In this document: positions 1 to 5,840 of the stretch, piece after piece
Numbering within the stretch: position 1 is the first letter of the stretch
How the letters are laid out: each line of letters starts with the position of its first letter
From: Clostridia bacterium
GTDB lineage: Bacteria > Bacillota > Clostridia > SK-Y3 > JACMMQ01
Direction: 5' to 3'
Assembly: GCA_014378955.1 (NCBI GenBank)
Contig: JACMMQ010000155.1
Span: forward strand, 1-6,934
Length of the DNA: 6,934 bases
Position numbers and translations under genes: made by a program
Notes under the pieces: generated by a model
Databases searched by the model: none
Told to the model about the DNA's origin: nothing
The model's input: only the letters and a program-made list of their open reading frames with translations

Positions 1-12
1 AAAAAATTGATT

Positions 13-45
13 AAAACTTTATTTAAAAACCCCAACTAAAGTTTT
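13..45. repeat. 9-bp perfect inverted repeat, AT-rich
   Basis: AAAACTTTA at 13-21 is the exact reverse complement of TAAAGTTTT at 37-45, with 15 nt between. The right arm runs into one more T. Seven of the nine pairs are A-T, or eight counting both ends, so an RNA hairpin would be weak. It could be the remnant of a terminator for a gene left of the window, an operator for a dimeric regulator, or chance in AT-rich DNA. Nothing in the window decides between these. Confidence 0.35.
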
Positions 46-66
46 TGTCCACTTTTTTCAAAAAGG

Positions 67-168
67 GGCGGGTGATGACCACGCCACATTCGTGGCTACG
101 AATGCAAAAAGCGCATTCGTTCGGTCGAACAGAAGAAATATTGCAACGCAATATAAGGGGCAGCGCCC
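67..168 (+). other. Cluster of short hairpins in the tcdA leader
   Basis: Several perfect or near-perfect stems lie head to tail just upstream of tcdA. Hairpin A (67-85) pairs GGCGGGT with ACC and CGCC across one bulged A and a GATG loop. Hairpin B (87-104) pairs CATTCGT with ACGAATG around a GGCT loop. Hairpin C pairs ACGAATGC (98-105) with GCATTCGT (113-120) across 7 nt, so B and C share an arm and exclude each other. Hairpin D (119-130) is GTTC-GGTC-GAAC. Hairpin E (138-154) pairs ATATTGC with GCAATAT around AAC. Hairpin F (158-168) is GGGC-AGC-GCCC. No run of T follows any stem in the way of an intrinsic terminator, and I recognise no known riboswitch core. The block could be a structured 5' leader or a palindromic dispersed repeat. 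The pairings are seen directly; any function is inferred. Confidence 0.5.
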
Positions 169-195
169 AACGTATTATATTTCGGAGGGATTATC

Positions 196-960
196 ATGTT
201 ACACGCGTTTTCAAGAACAGAAATGCTTATCGGTAGAGAGGGATTGGAAAAATTAAAAAATAGCACCGTTGCAGTATTTGGCATCGGTGGTGTAGGCACA
301 TATGCAGTAGAGGGGCTTGTTCGGGCGGGCGTTGGTAATTTTGTATTGGTGGATGACGATGTGATTTGCCTTACCAACTTGAATAGACAACTGCATGCGA
401 CACGCCAAACGGTTGGTAAATCAAAGGTGGAGATGATGCACGAACGTATTTTATCAATCAATCCACAGGCTCAGGTCACGACACATGCTGTATTCGTGTT
501 ACCAGAAAATGTCGATACTTACGTGCTTGAGCAGTACGATTATATCATTGATGCGGTGGATACTGTGACCGCTAAGCTCACGCTCATTGAAACGGCGAAG
601 GCGAAAAGCATTCCAATTATTAGCTGTATGGGCACAGGCAACAAGCTAGACCCTACACAATTTGAGGTGGTCGATATTACAAAAACCTCCGTTTGTCCGT
701 TGGCAAGGGTCATGCGCCAAGAGCTTAAAAACCGTGGCATTAAAAAGCTAAAGGTACTCTATTCCAAGGAACAACCACTTGTGCCACAGGGTGGCAAGGA
801 AGGCTGTGCGAAAAATTGCATATGCCCGAAAAATGCGCCCAGAACGTGCGATGTCCGCCGCCAAATTCCTGGAAGCATCTCATTCGTGCCGTCCGTTGCA
901 GGACTGATATTAGCAGGCGAAGTGGTAAAGGACCTGATAGGAGAGATTGTACATGCTTGA
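196..960 (+). CDS. tcdA: tRNA threonylcarbamoyladenosine dehydratase (TcdA/CsdL/YgdL)
   Basis: This 254-residue protein belongs to the ThiF/MoeB/E1-like superfamily. In the known family it uses ATP to dehydrate t6A at position 37 of ANN-decoding tRNAs to the cyclic form ct6A, in the cytoplasm. The nucleotide-binding glycine loop GIGGVG is at residues 29-34, followed by the acidic VDDD (52-55), the NLNRQ motif (61-65), K75, and a DAVD segment (119-122) typical of adenylating E1-like domains. The second half carries C204, C208, C210 and C218 before the RRQIPGSISFVPS block (221-233), which fits the clostridial type of TcdA and may bind a metal. Length is normal for the family. The ATG start has a good GGAGGG site (184-189) 6 nt upstream. 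Its last 8 bases overlap the next gene, so the two are probably cotranscribed. No promoter is evident in the bases before it. It is distinguished from ThiF and MoeB by the cysteine-rich tail and the RRQIPGS block. Confidence 0.93.
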   Translation: MLHAFSRTEMLIGREGLEKLKNSTVAVFGIGGVGTYAVEGLVRAGVGNFVLVDDDVICLTNLNRQLHATRQTVGKSKVEMMHERILSINPQAQVTTHAVFVLPENVDTYVLEQYDYIIDAVDTVTAKLTLIETAKAKSIPIISCMGTGNKLDPTQFEVVDITKTSVCPLARVMRQELKNRGIKKLKVLYSKEQPLVPQGGKEGCAKNCICPKNAPRTCDVRRQIPGSISFVPSVAGLILAGEVVKDLIGEIVHA

Positions 961-1570
961 TTATAAAAAGCTTCAGAAAGAATTGTATCAGCCATCCGCC
1001 ATTAAACCGGCATTGATTGATGTAAAAGAAATGCAATTTTTAATGATTGATGGCAAGGGTGACCCGAATGGTGAGGCATTTGAAATTGCGACAGGCGCCT
1101 TATATAGTGTGGCGTATGGCTTGAAAATGTTGCCTAAAAAGGGCATTACACCAGATGGTTACGTGCCATATGTGGTGCCGCCGCTCGAAGGTATATGGGA
1201 TATTGCAGATGGCGTGGGCTATGACCCACGCAATAAAGACAATTTGGTATGGACGATTATGATTAGACAACCTGACTTCGTGACGGCGCAATGGGTTGAT
1301 ACAGTGATAGCACAAAATAGTAAAAAGGGTAATCCCATGTTGCCAAATGTACGCCTACAAACGCAAATGGAAGGTTTATGCGTGCAAATGCTTCATCTAG
1401 GTACATACGATACTGAACCAGAAACGTTTGAAAAGTTGGCAGTTTTTGCACACCAACAAGGATATACGAGAAATAGTAAAAAACATCGTGAAATATATCT
1501 TTCAGACCCACGCAAAACCGTTCCAGAAAAGCTAAAAACAATTTTACGTTTTCGAGTGGACGAGCTATAG
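953..1570 (+). CDS. GyrI-like small-molecule-binding domain protein
   Basis: This 205-residue stand-alone protein resembles the GyrI-like (SHS2/AraC effector-binding) family found as single-domain proteins in Bacillota. Recognisable blocks are IDGKGDPN (32-39), PPLEGIWDI (76-84), the WTIMIRQPDF strand (100-109) and the C-terminal HREIYLSDP...KLKTILRFRV (178-202). There is no DNA-binding domain, signal peptide or membrane segment, so it should be cytosolic and is not itself a transcription factor. Some members of this family are reported to hydrolyse cyclopropanoid toxins such as CC-1065 and yatakemycin, and others bind hydrophobic cations. The ligand here is unknown. I chose the ATG at 953 because an AGGAGAG site (939-945) sits 7 nt before it. 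A TTG at 947 is in frame but too close to that site. The start lies inside the end of tcdA in another frame, which implies translational coupling. Confidence 0.82.
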   Translation: MLDYKKLQKELYQPSAIKPALIDVKEMQFLMIDGKGDPNGEAFEIATGALYSVAYGLKMLPKKGITPDGYVPYVVPPLEGIWDIADGVGYDPRNKDNLVWTIMIRQPDFVTAQWVDTVIAQNSKKGNPMLPNVRLQTQMEGLCVQMLHLGTYDTEPETFEKLAVFAHQQGYTRNSKKHREIYLSDPRKTVPEKLKTILRFRVDEL

Positions 1571-1673
1571 TGTTTGTACAGCAAAATTTTATATTCAGTT
1601 AGATTTCATTAATATATTGTTGATAAATATTAAAATATAAAAGAAAATACATGTTTATGCTATAAATCAAATG

Positions 1674-1702
1674 TTGACAGTTAAACCATATGCATGTATA
1701 AT
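1674..1702 (+). promoter_or_regulatory. Perfect-consensus sigma-A promoter for the glycan operon
   Basis: TTGACA at 1674-1679 and TATAAT at 1697-1702 are separated by exactly 17 bp (1680-1696). Both hexamers match the sigma-A consensus fully. The DNA upstream (1571-1673) is strongly AT-rich with no gene and could act as an UP-like element. Transcription should begin near 1708-1710, leaving a leader of about 130 nt before the SDR gene. The spacer contains the palindrome ATGCAT (1690-1695), which could be a regulator site but is short enough to be chance. Confidence 0.85.
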
Positions 1703-1838
1703 GTAGTGTAATACATATTGTGAAAATAATCATTCATATGCCCCATTCAACTTGAGTTTTTACAGAGTATGATTGCGATGGTTTTTTCGAGCGGAAAAGC
1801 GATTGCGCTGTTATTTTAAAGCAAAAGGGGTCTATAAA
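1703..1838 (+). promoter_or_regulatory. Untranslated leader of the glycan operon
   Basis: No plausible gene lies here. The frame open from a TTG at 1773 simply runs into the SDR gene and lacks a ribosome site. The leader holds a degenerate 30-bp tandem repeat (1771-1830), a small hairpin AGCG-ATTG-CGCT (1798-1809), and a possible long-range pairing of ATATGCCCC (1736-1744) with GGGGTCTAT (1827-1835), which includes the ribosome binding site of the SDR gene. I recognise no known riboswitch. The pairings are visible; regulation through them is inference. Confidence 0.4.
1771..1830. repeat. Degenerate 30-bp tandem repeat in the operon leader
   Basis: Positions 1771-1800 and 1801-1830 align without gaps with 20 of 30 bases identical. 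Both start with GATTGCG and share the TG, a T-run and AGC in register. The second copy ends in the AAAAGGGG that serves as the ribosome site of the SDR gene. This may be an old local duplication. Given low base complexity, chance is not excluded. Confidence 0.4.
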
Positions 1839-2597
1839 ATGGATTTGGGCATTAAAGATAAAAATGTGCTAATAGTGGGTGCAAGTAAGGGCATTGGGAA
1901 AAGTATAACCATTGGATTTGCACAAGAAGGTGCAAGAATTACCACCATTGCACGTAGTGAGGATTTGTTAGAACAGCTTAACTTGAAATTAAAACAGATC
2001 GTCGATAAAGATCATACTTATTATGGCGCGGATATCATGGCATGTGATGTCAATCAACTCGTAAATACCATTATCAAAGAAAGAGGCACTTTTGACATTG
2101 TTGTTCATAACGTCGGGGGTTCTTTGGTGAGCAGGAATTATTTAGGCGCTTTTGAAGAATGGCAGCATGCGCTAAAATTTAACGCAGGCGCCGCTATTGA
2201 TATGAACAAGGCACTTATTCAACCCATGATTGATAAAGGTTGGGGGCGTGTGATCCATATATCCTCTATCTCAGCGCAGATGTTAAGAGGTAATCCGTTG
2301 TACGCATCCGCAAAAGCCTTTTTAAATGCTTATGTGACCACTGTAGGGCGTTCCATTGCATCCACAGGCGTAGTAATGTCAGCGGTTATGCCAGGAGCGG
2401 TTGCGTTTGAGGGAAGCTACTGGGATACCTTTACAAAAACAGACCCTAATCGATGTGAAGATTTTTTGCGACATCATCAGGCTGTTGGCAGATTTGGCAC
2501 AACAAACGAAATAGCCGATGTCGTTCTGTTTATGGCAAGCGAGCAGGCATCCTTTATGCAGGCTGCAATTATACCAGTAGCTGGAGCGAATATGTGA
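1839..2597 (+). CDS. Classical short-chain dehydrogenase/reductase (SDR), glycan operon
   Basis: This 252-residue NAD(P)-dependent oxidoreductase has a single Rossmann domain. It shows the cofactor loop GASKGIG (14-20), the CDV adenine-contact segment (69-71), NVGG (91-94) where most relatives have NNAG, an Asn at 115, the catalytic S142, and YASAK giving Y155 and K159. Size and layout match classical FabG-like SDRs rather than the longer epimerase or dehydratase type (about 310-350 residues), so a simple carbonyl/alcohol conversion is more likely than 4,6-dehydration. The C-terminus (PVAGANM) departs from the usual DGG motif. The ATG at 1839 is preceded by AAAAGGGG (1823-1830) at 8 nt. An in-frame TTG at 1773 would add 22 basic and aromatic residues ahead of the Rossmann fold and lacks a ribosome site. 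It is first in the glycan operon, so a role in making a sugar precursor is inferred; the substrate is unknown. Confidence 0.88.
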   Translation: MDLGIKDKNVLIVGASKGIGKSITIGFAQEGARITTIARSEDLLEQLNLKLKQIVDKDHTYYGADIMACDVNQLVNTIIKERGTFDIVVHNVGGSLVSRNYLGAFEEWQHALKFNAGAAIDMNKALIQPMIDKGWGRVIHISSISAQMLRGNPLYASAKAFLNAYVTTVGRSIASTGVVMSAVMPGAVAFEGSYWDTFTKTDPNRCEDFLRHHQAVGRFGTTNEIADVVLFMASEQASFMQAAIIPVAGANM

Positions 2598-2607
2598 GGT
2601 GAAATGA

Positions 2608-3288
2608 ATGTTAAAACGGCTGTTTGATATTCTAGCAAGCTTCATTGGGCTAATTATATTATCCCCATTATTTGTTGCAATTGCAATTGCAATCGTCGTT
2701 TCATCCCCAGGAGGCGTTTTTTTCAGAGGTATTCGCGTGGGGCACAATGGAAAGCCGCTTATAATCTTTAAGTTTCGCTCAATGATTAAAAATGCAGAAG
2801 GTAATGGCAAATGGAATGTAGGAGATATGGATCCGCGTATCACACCAATAGGACGTTTTTTGAGAAATTCTAAAATCGATGAATTGCCACAATTAATAAA
2901 CGTATTGATTGGCAACATGAGCTTTGTAGGACCTCGGCCGGAACTACAATTTTACGTGGATATGTATACGGAACAAGAAAAGCATATTCTAAATATGAAG
3001 CCGGGCATTACGGATTGGGCATCTATTGTCAACTTTAACCAGTTTGTTACGTTTACAAATGCCAATGATGCCGATTTGATTTATTTAGAACAAATAAGAC
3101 CTTTGAAGCTTAAATTGCAATTGTTTTATTGTGAAAAGAATAATTTTCTTATCGACTTAAAAATCATATTTTGGACATTATACAAAGTAATTTCAAGAGA
3201 AAAAGCTGTGCCGAGAGAAATACAAAATATTATTCAATTTCAACGTACATATGAAAATGTCGCTGGGACAAGCGTTGTTAATGCCTAG
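2608..3288 (+). CDS. Initiating sugar transferase (small monotopic phosphoglycosyltransferase, PglC/WcaJ catalytic type)
   Basis: This 226-residue enzyme of the bacterial sugar transferase family moves a sugar phosphate from a UDP-sugar to undecaprenyl phosphate on the inner face of the membrane, starting glycan repeat-unit assembly. A single hydrophobic segment near the N-terminus (about 9-31) contains S19-P20, the break typical of the re-entrant membrane helix. Then come KFRSM (55-59), GDMDPRITPIGRFLR (72-86), the catalytic D91-E92 in KIDELPQL, the FVGPRPEL block (106-112) and KPGITDWASI (131-140). It lacks the multi-pass N-terminal region of long WbaP/WcaJ-type enzymes and is slightly longer than PglC because of a tail after about 195. 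The ATG at 2608 has a GAGGTGA site (2596-2602) overlapping the stop codon of the SDR gene, so the two are coupled. The sugar transferred cannot be read from the sequence. Confidence 0.94.
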   Translation: MLKRLFDILASFIGLIILSPLFVAIAIAIVVSSPGGVFFRGIRVGHNGKPLIIFKFRSMIKNAEGNGKWNVGDMDPRITPIGRFLRNSKIDELPQLINVLIGNMSFVGPRPELQFYVDMYTEQEKHILNMKPGITDWASIVNFNQFVTFTNANDADLIYLEQIRPLKLKLQLFYCEKNNFLIDLKIIFWTLYKVISREKAVPREIQNIIQFQRTYENVAGTSVVNA

Positions 3289-3308
3289 TAGATCCTCAGG
3301 AGGAACTT

Positions 3309-4121
3309 ATGAATAGTTTGGAACTAGCGTGGCGTATCAAAAGACACGGGGTAGAAATGACCTATCTATCAGGAGGTTCGCATATAGGGTCTATATTGTC
3401 TATGGCGGATATTCTAGCAGTTTTGTATGAGGACATTTTGAATTTTGATAACACGAACCCAAAGATGGATAGTAGGGATCGGTTTATTCTCAGCAAAGGT
3501 CATGCAGGTGCAGGTGTGTATGCGGCTTTGGCGGAAAAAGGATTCTTTGAGGTACAAGCGCTAAAGACACATTATGCAAATGGGAGCAAGCTATCTGGAC
3601 ATGTTTCTCATAAAGGCATACCAGGGGTAGAGCTTTCTACGGGTTCATTAGGGCACGGAATTTCCGTTGGCGTAGGCATGGCACTTGTGGCAAAAAAGGA
3701 TGATAAAAAGCATCGGGTTTTTGTTGTCATGGGGGATGGCGAGTGTGATGAAGGTTCGGTTTGGGAAGCGGCCATGTTTGCAAATCATTTTAAGCTGGAC
3801 AATTTAGTAGCAATCGTTGATCATAATAAGATGCAAAGTATAGATTTTTGTGAAAACACAATGTCCTTAGCACCATTTGCGGAAAAGTGGCAAGCGTTTG
3901 GGTGGCAAGTTAAGGAAATTGACGGTCATAATCATGAAGAATTAAAAAATGCACTTGCTGTTTCGGAAGGTAAACCTTCAAAACCTACAATCATCATCGC
4001 CAATACCATAAAAGGTAAGGGTATCTCTTTTATGGAAAATAATATATTGTGGCATTATAGAGCGCCCCAAGGGGAAGAATATACCGCGGCGGTAAAAGAA
4101 TTGGAGGCGCAAAAGCCATGA
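3309..4121 (+). CDS. Split transketolase, N-terminal (thiamine diphosphate-binding) subunit
   Basis: This 270-residue protein equals the first domain of transketolase. It has the SHIGS motif with H25, SKGH with H65, GSLGHG with H116, and the thiamine diphosphate/Mg signature from GDG (142-144) through ECDEGSVWEAAMFANH to DHN (171-173). MENN...WH (242-249) near the end matches the substrate-side histidine region. It cannot act alone and should form a heterotetramer with the product of the next gene, which overlaps it by 4 nt (ATGA). Known transketolases move a two-carbon ketol unit between sugar phosphates. A strong AGGAGG (3298-3303) lies 5 nt before the ATG. Split transketolases occur in many Clostridia and archaea for pentose metabolism, but this one sits inside a glycan operon, so a dedicated role in precursor synthesis is inferred. 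Phosphoketolase is unlikely, and 1-deoxyxylulose-phosphate synthase is unlikely because that enzyme is one chain. Confidence 0.92.
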   Translation: MNSLELAWRIKRHGVEMTYLSGGSHIGSILSMADILAVLYEDILNFDNTNPKMDSRDRFILSKGHAGAGVYAALAEKGFFEVQALKTHYANGSKLSGHVSHKGIPGVELSTGSLGHGISVGVGMALVAKKDDKKHRVFVVMGDGECDEGSVWEAAMFANHFKLDNLVAIVDHNKMQSIDFCENTMSLAPFAEKWQAFGWQVKEIDGHNHEELKNALAVSEGKPSKPTIIIANTIKGKGISFMENNILWHYRAPQGEEYTAAVKELEAQKP

Positions 4122-5050
4122 GAGATACGTTTGTAAAGACCTTGATTGAATTGGCAAAAAACGATCGCAATGTTGAGCTTATAGTAGGGGATTTAGGCTT
4201 CGGTGTATTGAAACCTTTTTGGGAACAGCTTCCAAAACAATTTACAAATGCGGGTATTGCAGAACAAAACATGACAAGCGTTGCAGCGGGTATGGCACTG
4301 GAAGGGAAAACGGTGTTTATTTATTCCATCGGTAATTTTCCAACCTTACGTTGCTTAGAGCAAATTAGAAATGATTGTGCATACCATCATGCGAACGTGA
4401 AAATTGTTTGTGTGGGTGGTGGCTTTGTATATGGTCCGCTGGGTATGAGTCATCATGCGACAGAAGATTTATCTATTTTGAGGGCTTTGCCTGATGTGAC
4501 AGTGCTTGCACCTTGTGATGCAATGGAAGCACAATGTGCGACAAGGGCTATTTATCAGCATGACGGTACGTGCTACCTAAGACTAGGCAGAGGTGGCGAA
4601 CAGCGTATACATGATCGCATTGATGATTTTCAGATTGGCAAGGCAATAAAAATCAAAGAGGGCGAAAAAGTAGTCTTTTTTACGACTGGCGGTATCATTG
4701 ACGAGGCAATGGAAGCGATAGCACTGTTGAAAGAACAAGGCTATGATGTTGCATTGTATTCATTTCCAACCGTAAAACCCATTGACAGAGCGGTGATAGA
4801 ACAATGTGCAGGTCAGTATGATTTAATCGTTACGATAGAAGAACACAACATTGTGGGTGGATTTGGAAGTGCTGTATGCGAGGTGTTGGCTGAATTGGAC
4901 GGCAACCGAGCAACCATTTTAAGGATCGGGTTGAACGACCTGTATTCAAGCATTGTAGGAAGTCAAAAGTACTTGAGGGATTATTATGGCATGTCCGCCA
5001 TTAAAATTGTAGAAAAAGTATTCAATGCACTCAAAAGGAAGGCTGTGTAA
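4118..5050 (+). CDS. Split transketolase, C-terminal (pyrimidine-binding) subunit
   Basis: This 310-residue protein equals the second and third domains of transketolase. The GIAEQN block (46-51) carries E49, the glutamate that activates the thiamine ring in the partner's active site. Further blocks are the RCLEQIRND helix (78-86), a glycine-rich loop with YGPLGMSHHATED (105-117), YLRLGR (153-158) whose arginine fits the usual phosphate contact, and EEHNIVGGFGSA (241-252) in the C-terminal domain. The loop at 105-117 replaces the GEDGPTHQ-type motif of central-metabolism transketolases. The ATGA overlap with the N-terminal subunit gene gives equal, coupled translation; a GGAGG (4103-4107) lies 10 nt before the ATG. 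Together the two chains (580 residues) are shorter than a fused transketolase (about 660), as is usual for split forms. Pyruvate dehydrogenase E1-beta is a distant alternative, but the LRLGR and EEHNIVGGFG blocks favour transketolase. Confidence 0.9.
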   Translation: MRDTFVKTLIELAKNDRNVELIVGDLGFGVLKPFWEQLPKQFTNAGIAEQNMTSVAAGMALEGKTVFIYSIGNFPTLRCLEQIRNDCAYHHANVKIVCVGGGFVYGPLGMSHHATEDLSILRALPDVTVLAPCDAMEAQCATRAIYQHDGTCYLRLGRGGEQRIHDRIDDFQIGKAIKIKEGEKVVFFTTGGIIDEAMEAIALLKEQGYDVALYSFPTVKPIDRAVIEQCAGQYDLIVTIEEHNIVGGFGSAVCEVLAELDGNRATILRIGLNDLYSSIVGSQKYLRDYYGMSAIKIVEKVFNALKRKAV

Positions 5051-5057
5051 TTTACAC

Positions 5058-5825
5058 GTGAACAATTATTTTGACAATGCAATCGTTTCTGTTATTATTC
5101 CTGTTTACAATTCGGAAAAATACATTGCTAAAACGTTGGATTCGGTTTTACTTCAGACGTATAAATGCATAGAAATCATTCTTGTAGATGATTGTTCTAC
5201 TGATAATTCCCAACAAAAAATAGCGACATATCTACAAAAGCACCCCAATATTACGTACCATCGATTAGCAACAAATGCAGGCGCGGGGGTTGTAAGGAAT
5301 AAAGCAATTGCACTAGCCAAGGGGCGATACATCGCTTTTTTGGATAGCGATGACCTATGGTATCCGCAAAAAATAGAAAAGCAGATAGCGCTCATGCAAC
5401 AAGGTGAAAACGCAATTTGTTACACTGCAATTGAGATGATTGATGAAAATGATCAATTGATTAAAGGGAAAAGAGATGTTTTAGAAAAACTCGATTATAA
5501 ATCTCAATTGAGAAATACCATGTTGGCAACCTCAGCCATTGTCGTTGACCGACTAGTAACAGGAGATTTCACCATGCCAGTGACGAGAATTGGAGAAGAT
5601 TATGCGACGTGGCTATTTTTGTTGCGAAATGGCAGACAGGCATGTGGCATCAATGAGGCGTTGGTGCAATATCGAAGATGCAGTCAATCCTTATCGTCTA
5701 ATAAACTAAAAAGTATTCAAACGGTATGGCATATCCAAGTGAAGCATGAACGAATTAATCCTTTTTGCGCAACGTATAATGTCATTTGCTATGCCTATAA
5801 TGCGTTTAAAAAGCATTATATATAA
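5058..5825 (+). CDS. Family 2 glycosyltransferase (TuaG-like)
   Basis: This inverting GT-A fold glycosyltransferase has 255 residues from the GTG at 5058. It adds one sugar to a lipid-linked glycan on the cytoplasmic side. It opens with VSVIIPVYN (10-18), then VDDCSTDNS (43-51) for nucleotide binding, AGAGVVRNKAIALAKG (74-89), the metal-binding DSDD (96-99) followed by LWYPQKIEKQ, and GED (179-181), the likely catalytic-base region. The layout resembles TuaG of teichuronic acid synthesis and related capsule enzymes. There are no membrane segments, so it is cytosolic or peripheral. Start choice is uncertain. GTG 5058 gives the usual short lead into the first strand, but its only purine-rich site (AGGAAGG, 5036-5042) is 15 nt away. 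ATG 5025 would add 11 residues and overlap the previous gene by 26 nt with a weak site. Donor and acceptor are unknown. Confidence 0.9.
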   Translation: MNNYFDNAIVSVIIPVYNSEKYIAKTLDSVLLQTYKCIEIILVDDCSTDNSQQKIATYLQKHPNITYHRLATNAGAGVVRNKAIALAKGRYIAFLDSDDLWYPQKIEKQIALMQQGENAICYTAIEMIDENDQLIKGKRDVLEKLDYKSQLRNTMLATSAIVVDRLVTGDFTMPVTRIGEDYATWLFLLRNGRQACGINEALVQYRRCSQSLSSNKLKSIQTVWHIQVKHERINPFCATYNVICYAYNAFKKHYI

Positions 5826-5828
5826 ATC

Positions 5829-5833
5829 GGAGG
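5829..5833 (+). promoter_or_regulatory. Ribosome binding site of the family 4 glycosyltransferase gene
   Basis: GGAGG lies 7 nt before the ATG at 5841 in the 15-nt gap after the stop of the preceding gene. It is one of the strongest sites in the operon and fixes this start. Confidence 0.8.
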
Positions 5834-5840
5834 TTGATTT

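Noticed and set aside
45..236. Open frame of 63 codons from a TTG (or 53 from an ATG at 75) ahead of tcdA
   Set aside because: It runs through the hairpin block and 41 bases into tcdA, has no good ribosome site, and its protein shows no recognisable fold. The base pattern is better explained by the inverted repeats.
1609..1633. TTAATAT / ATATTAA inverted repeat as a terminator after the GyrI-like gene
   Set aside because: The stem is entirely A-T with an 11-nt loop and no following T-run, so it would not terminate efficiently.
2379..2918. Long minus-strand open frame of 179 codons across the SDR and sugar transferase genes
   Set aside because: It lies opposite two clearly real genes with intact family motifs and shows no family signature of its own.
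4118..5050. Reading the transketolase halves as one gene broken by a frameshift
   Set aside because: The N-terminal part ends at the normal domain boundary, and the C-terminal part has its own start with a GGAGG site and ATGA overlap. Split transketolases are a well-known form.
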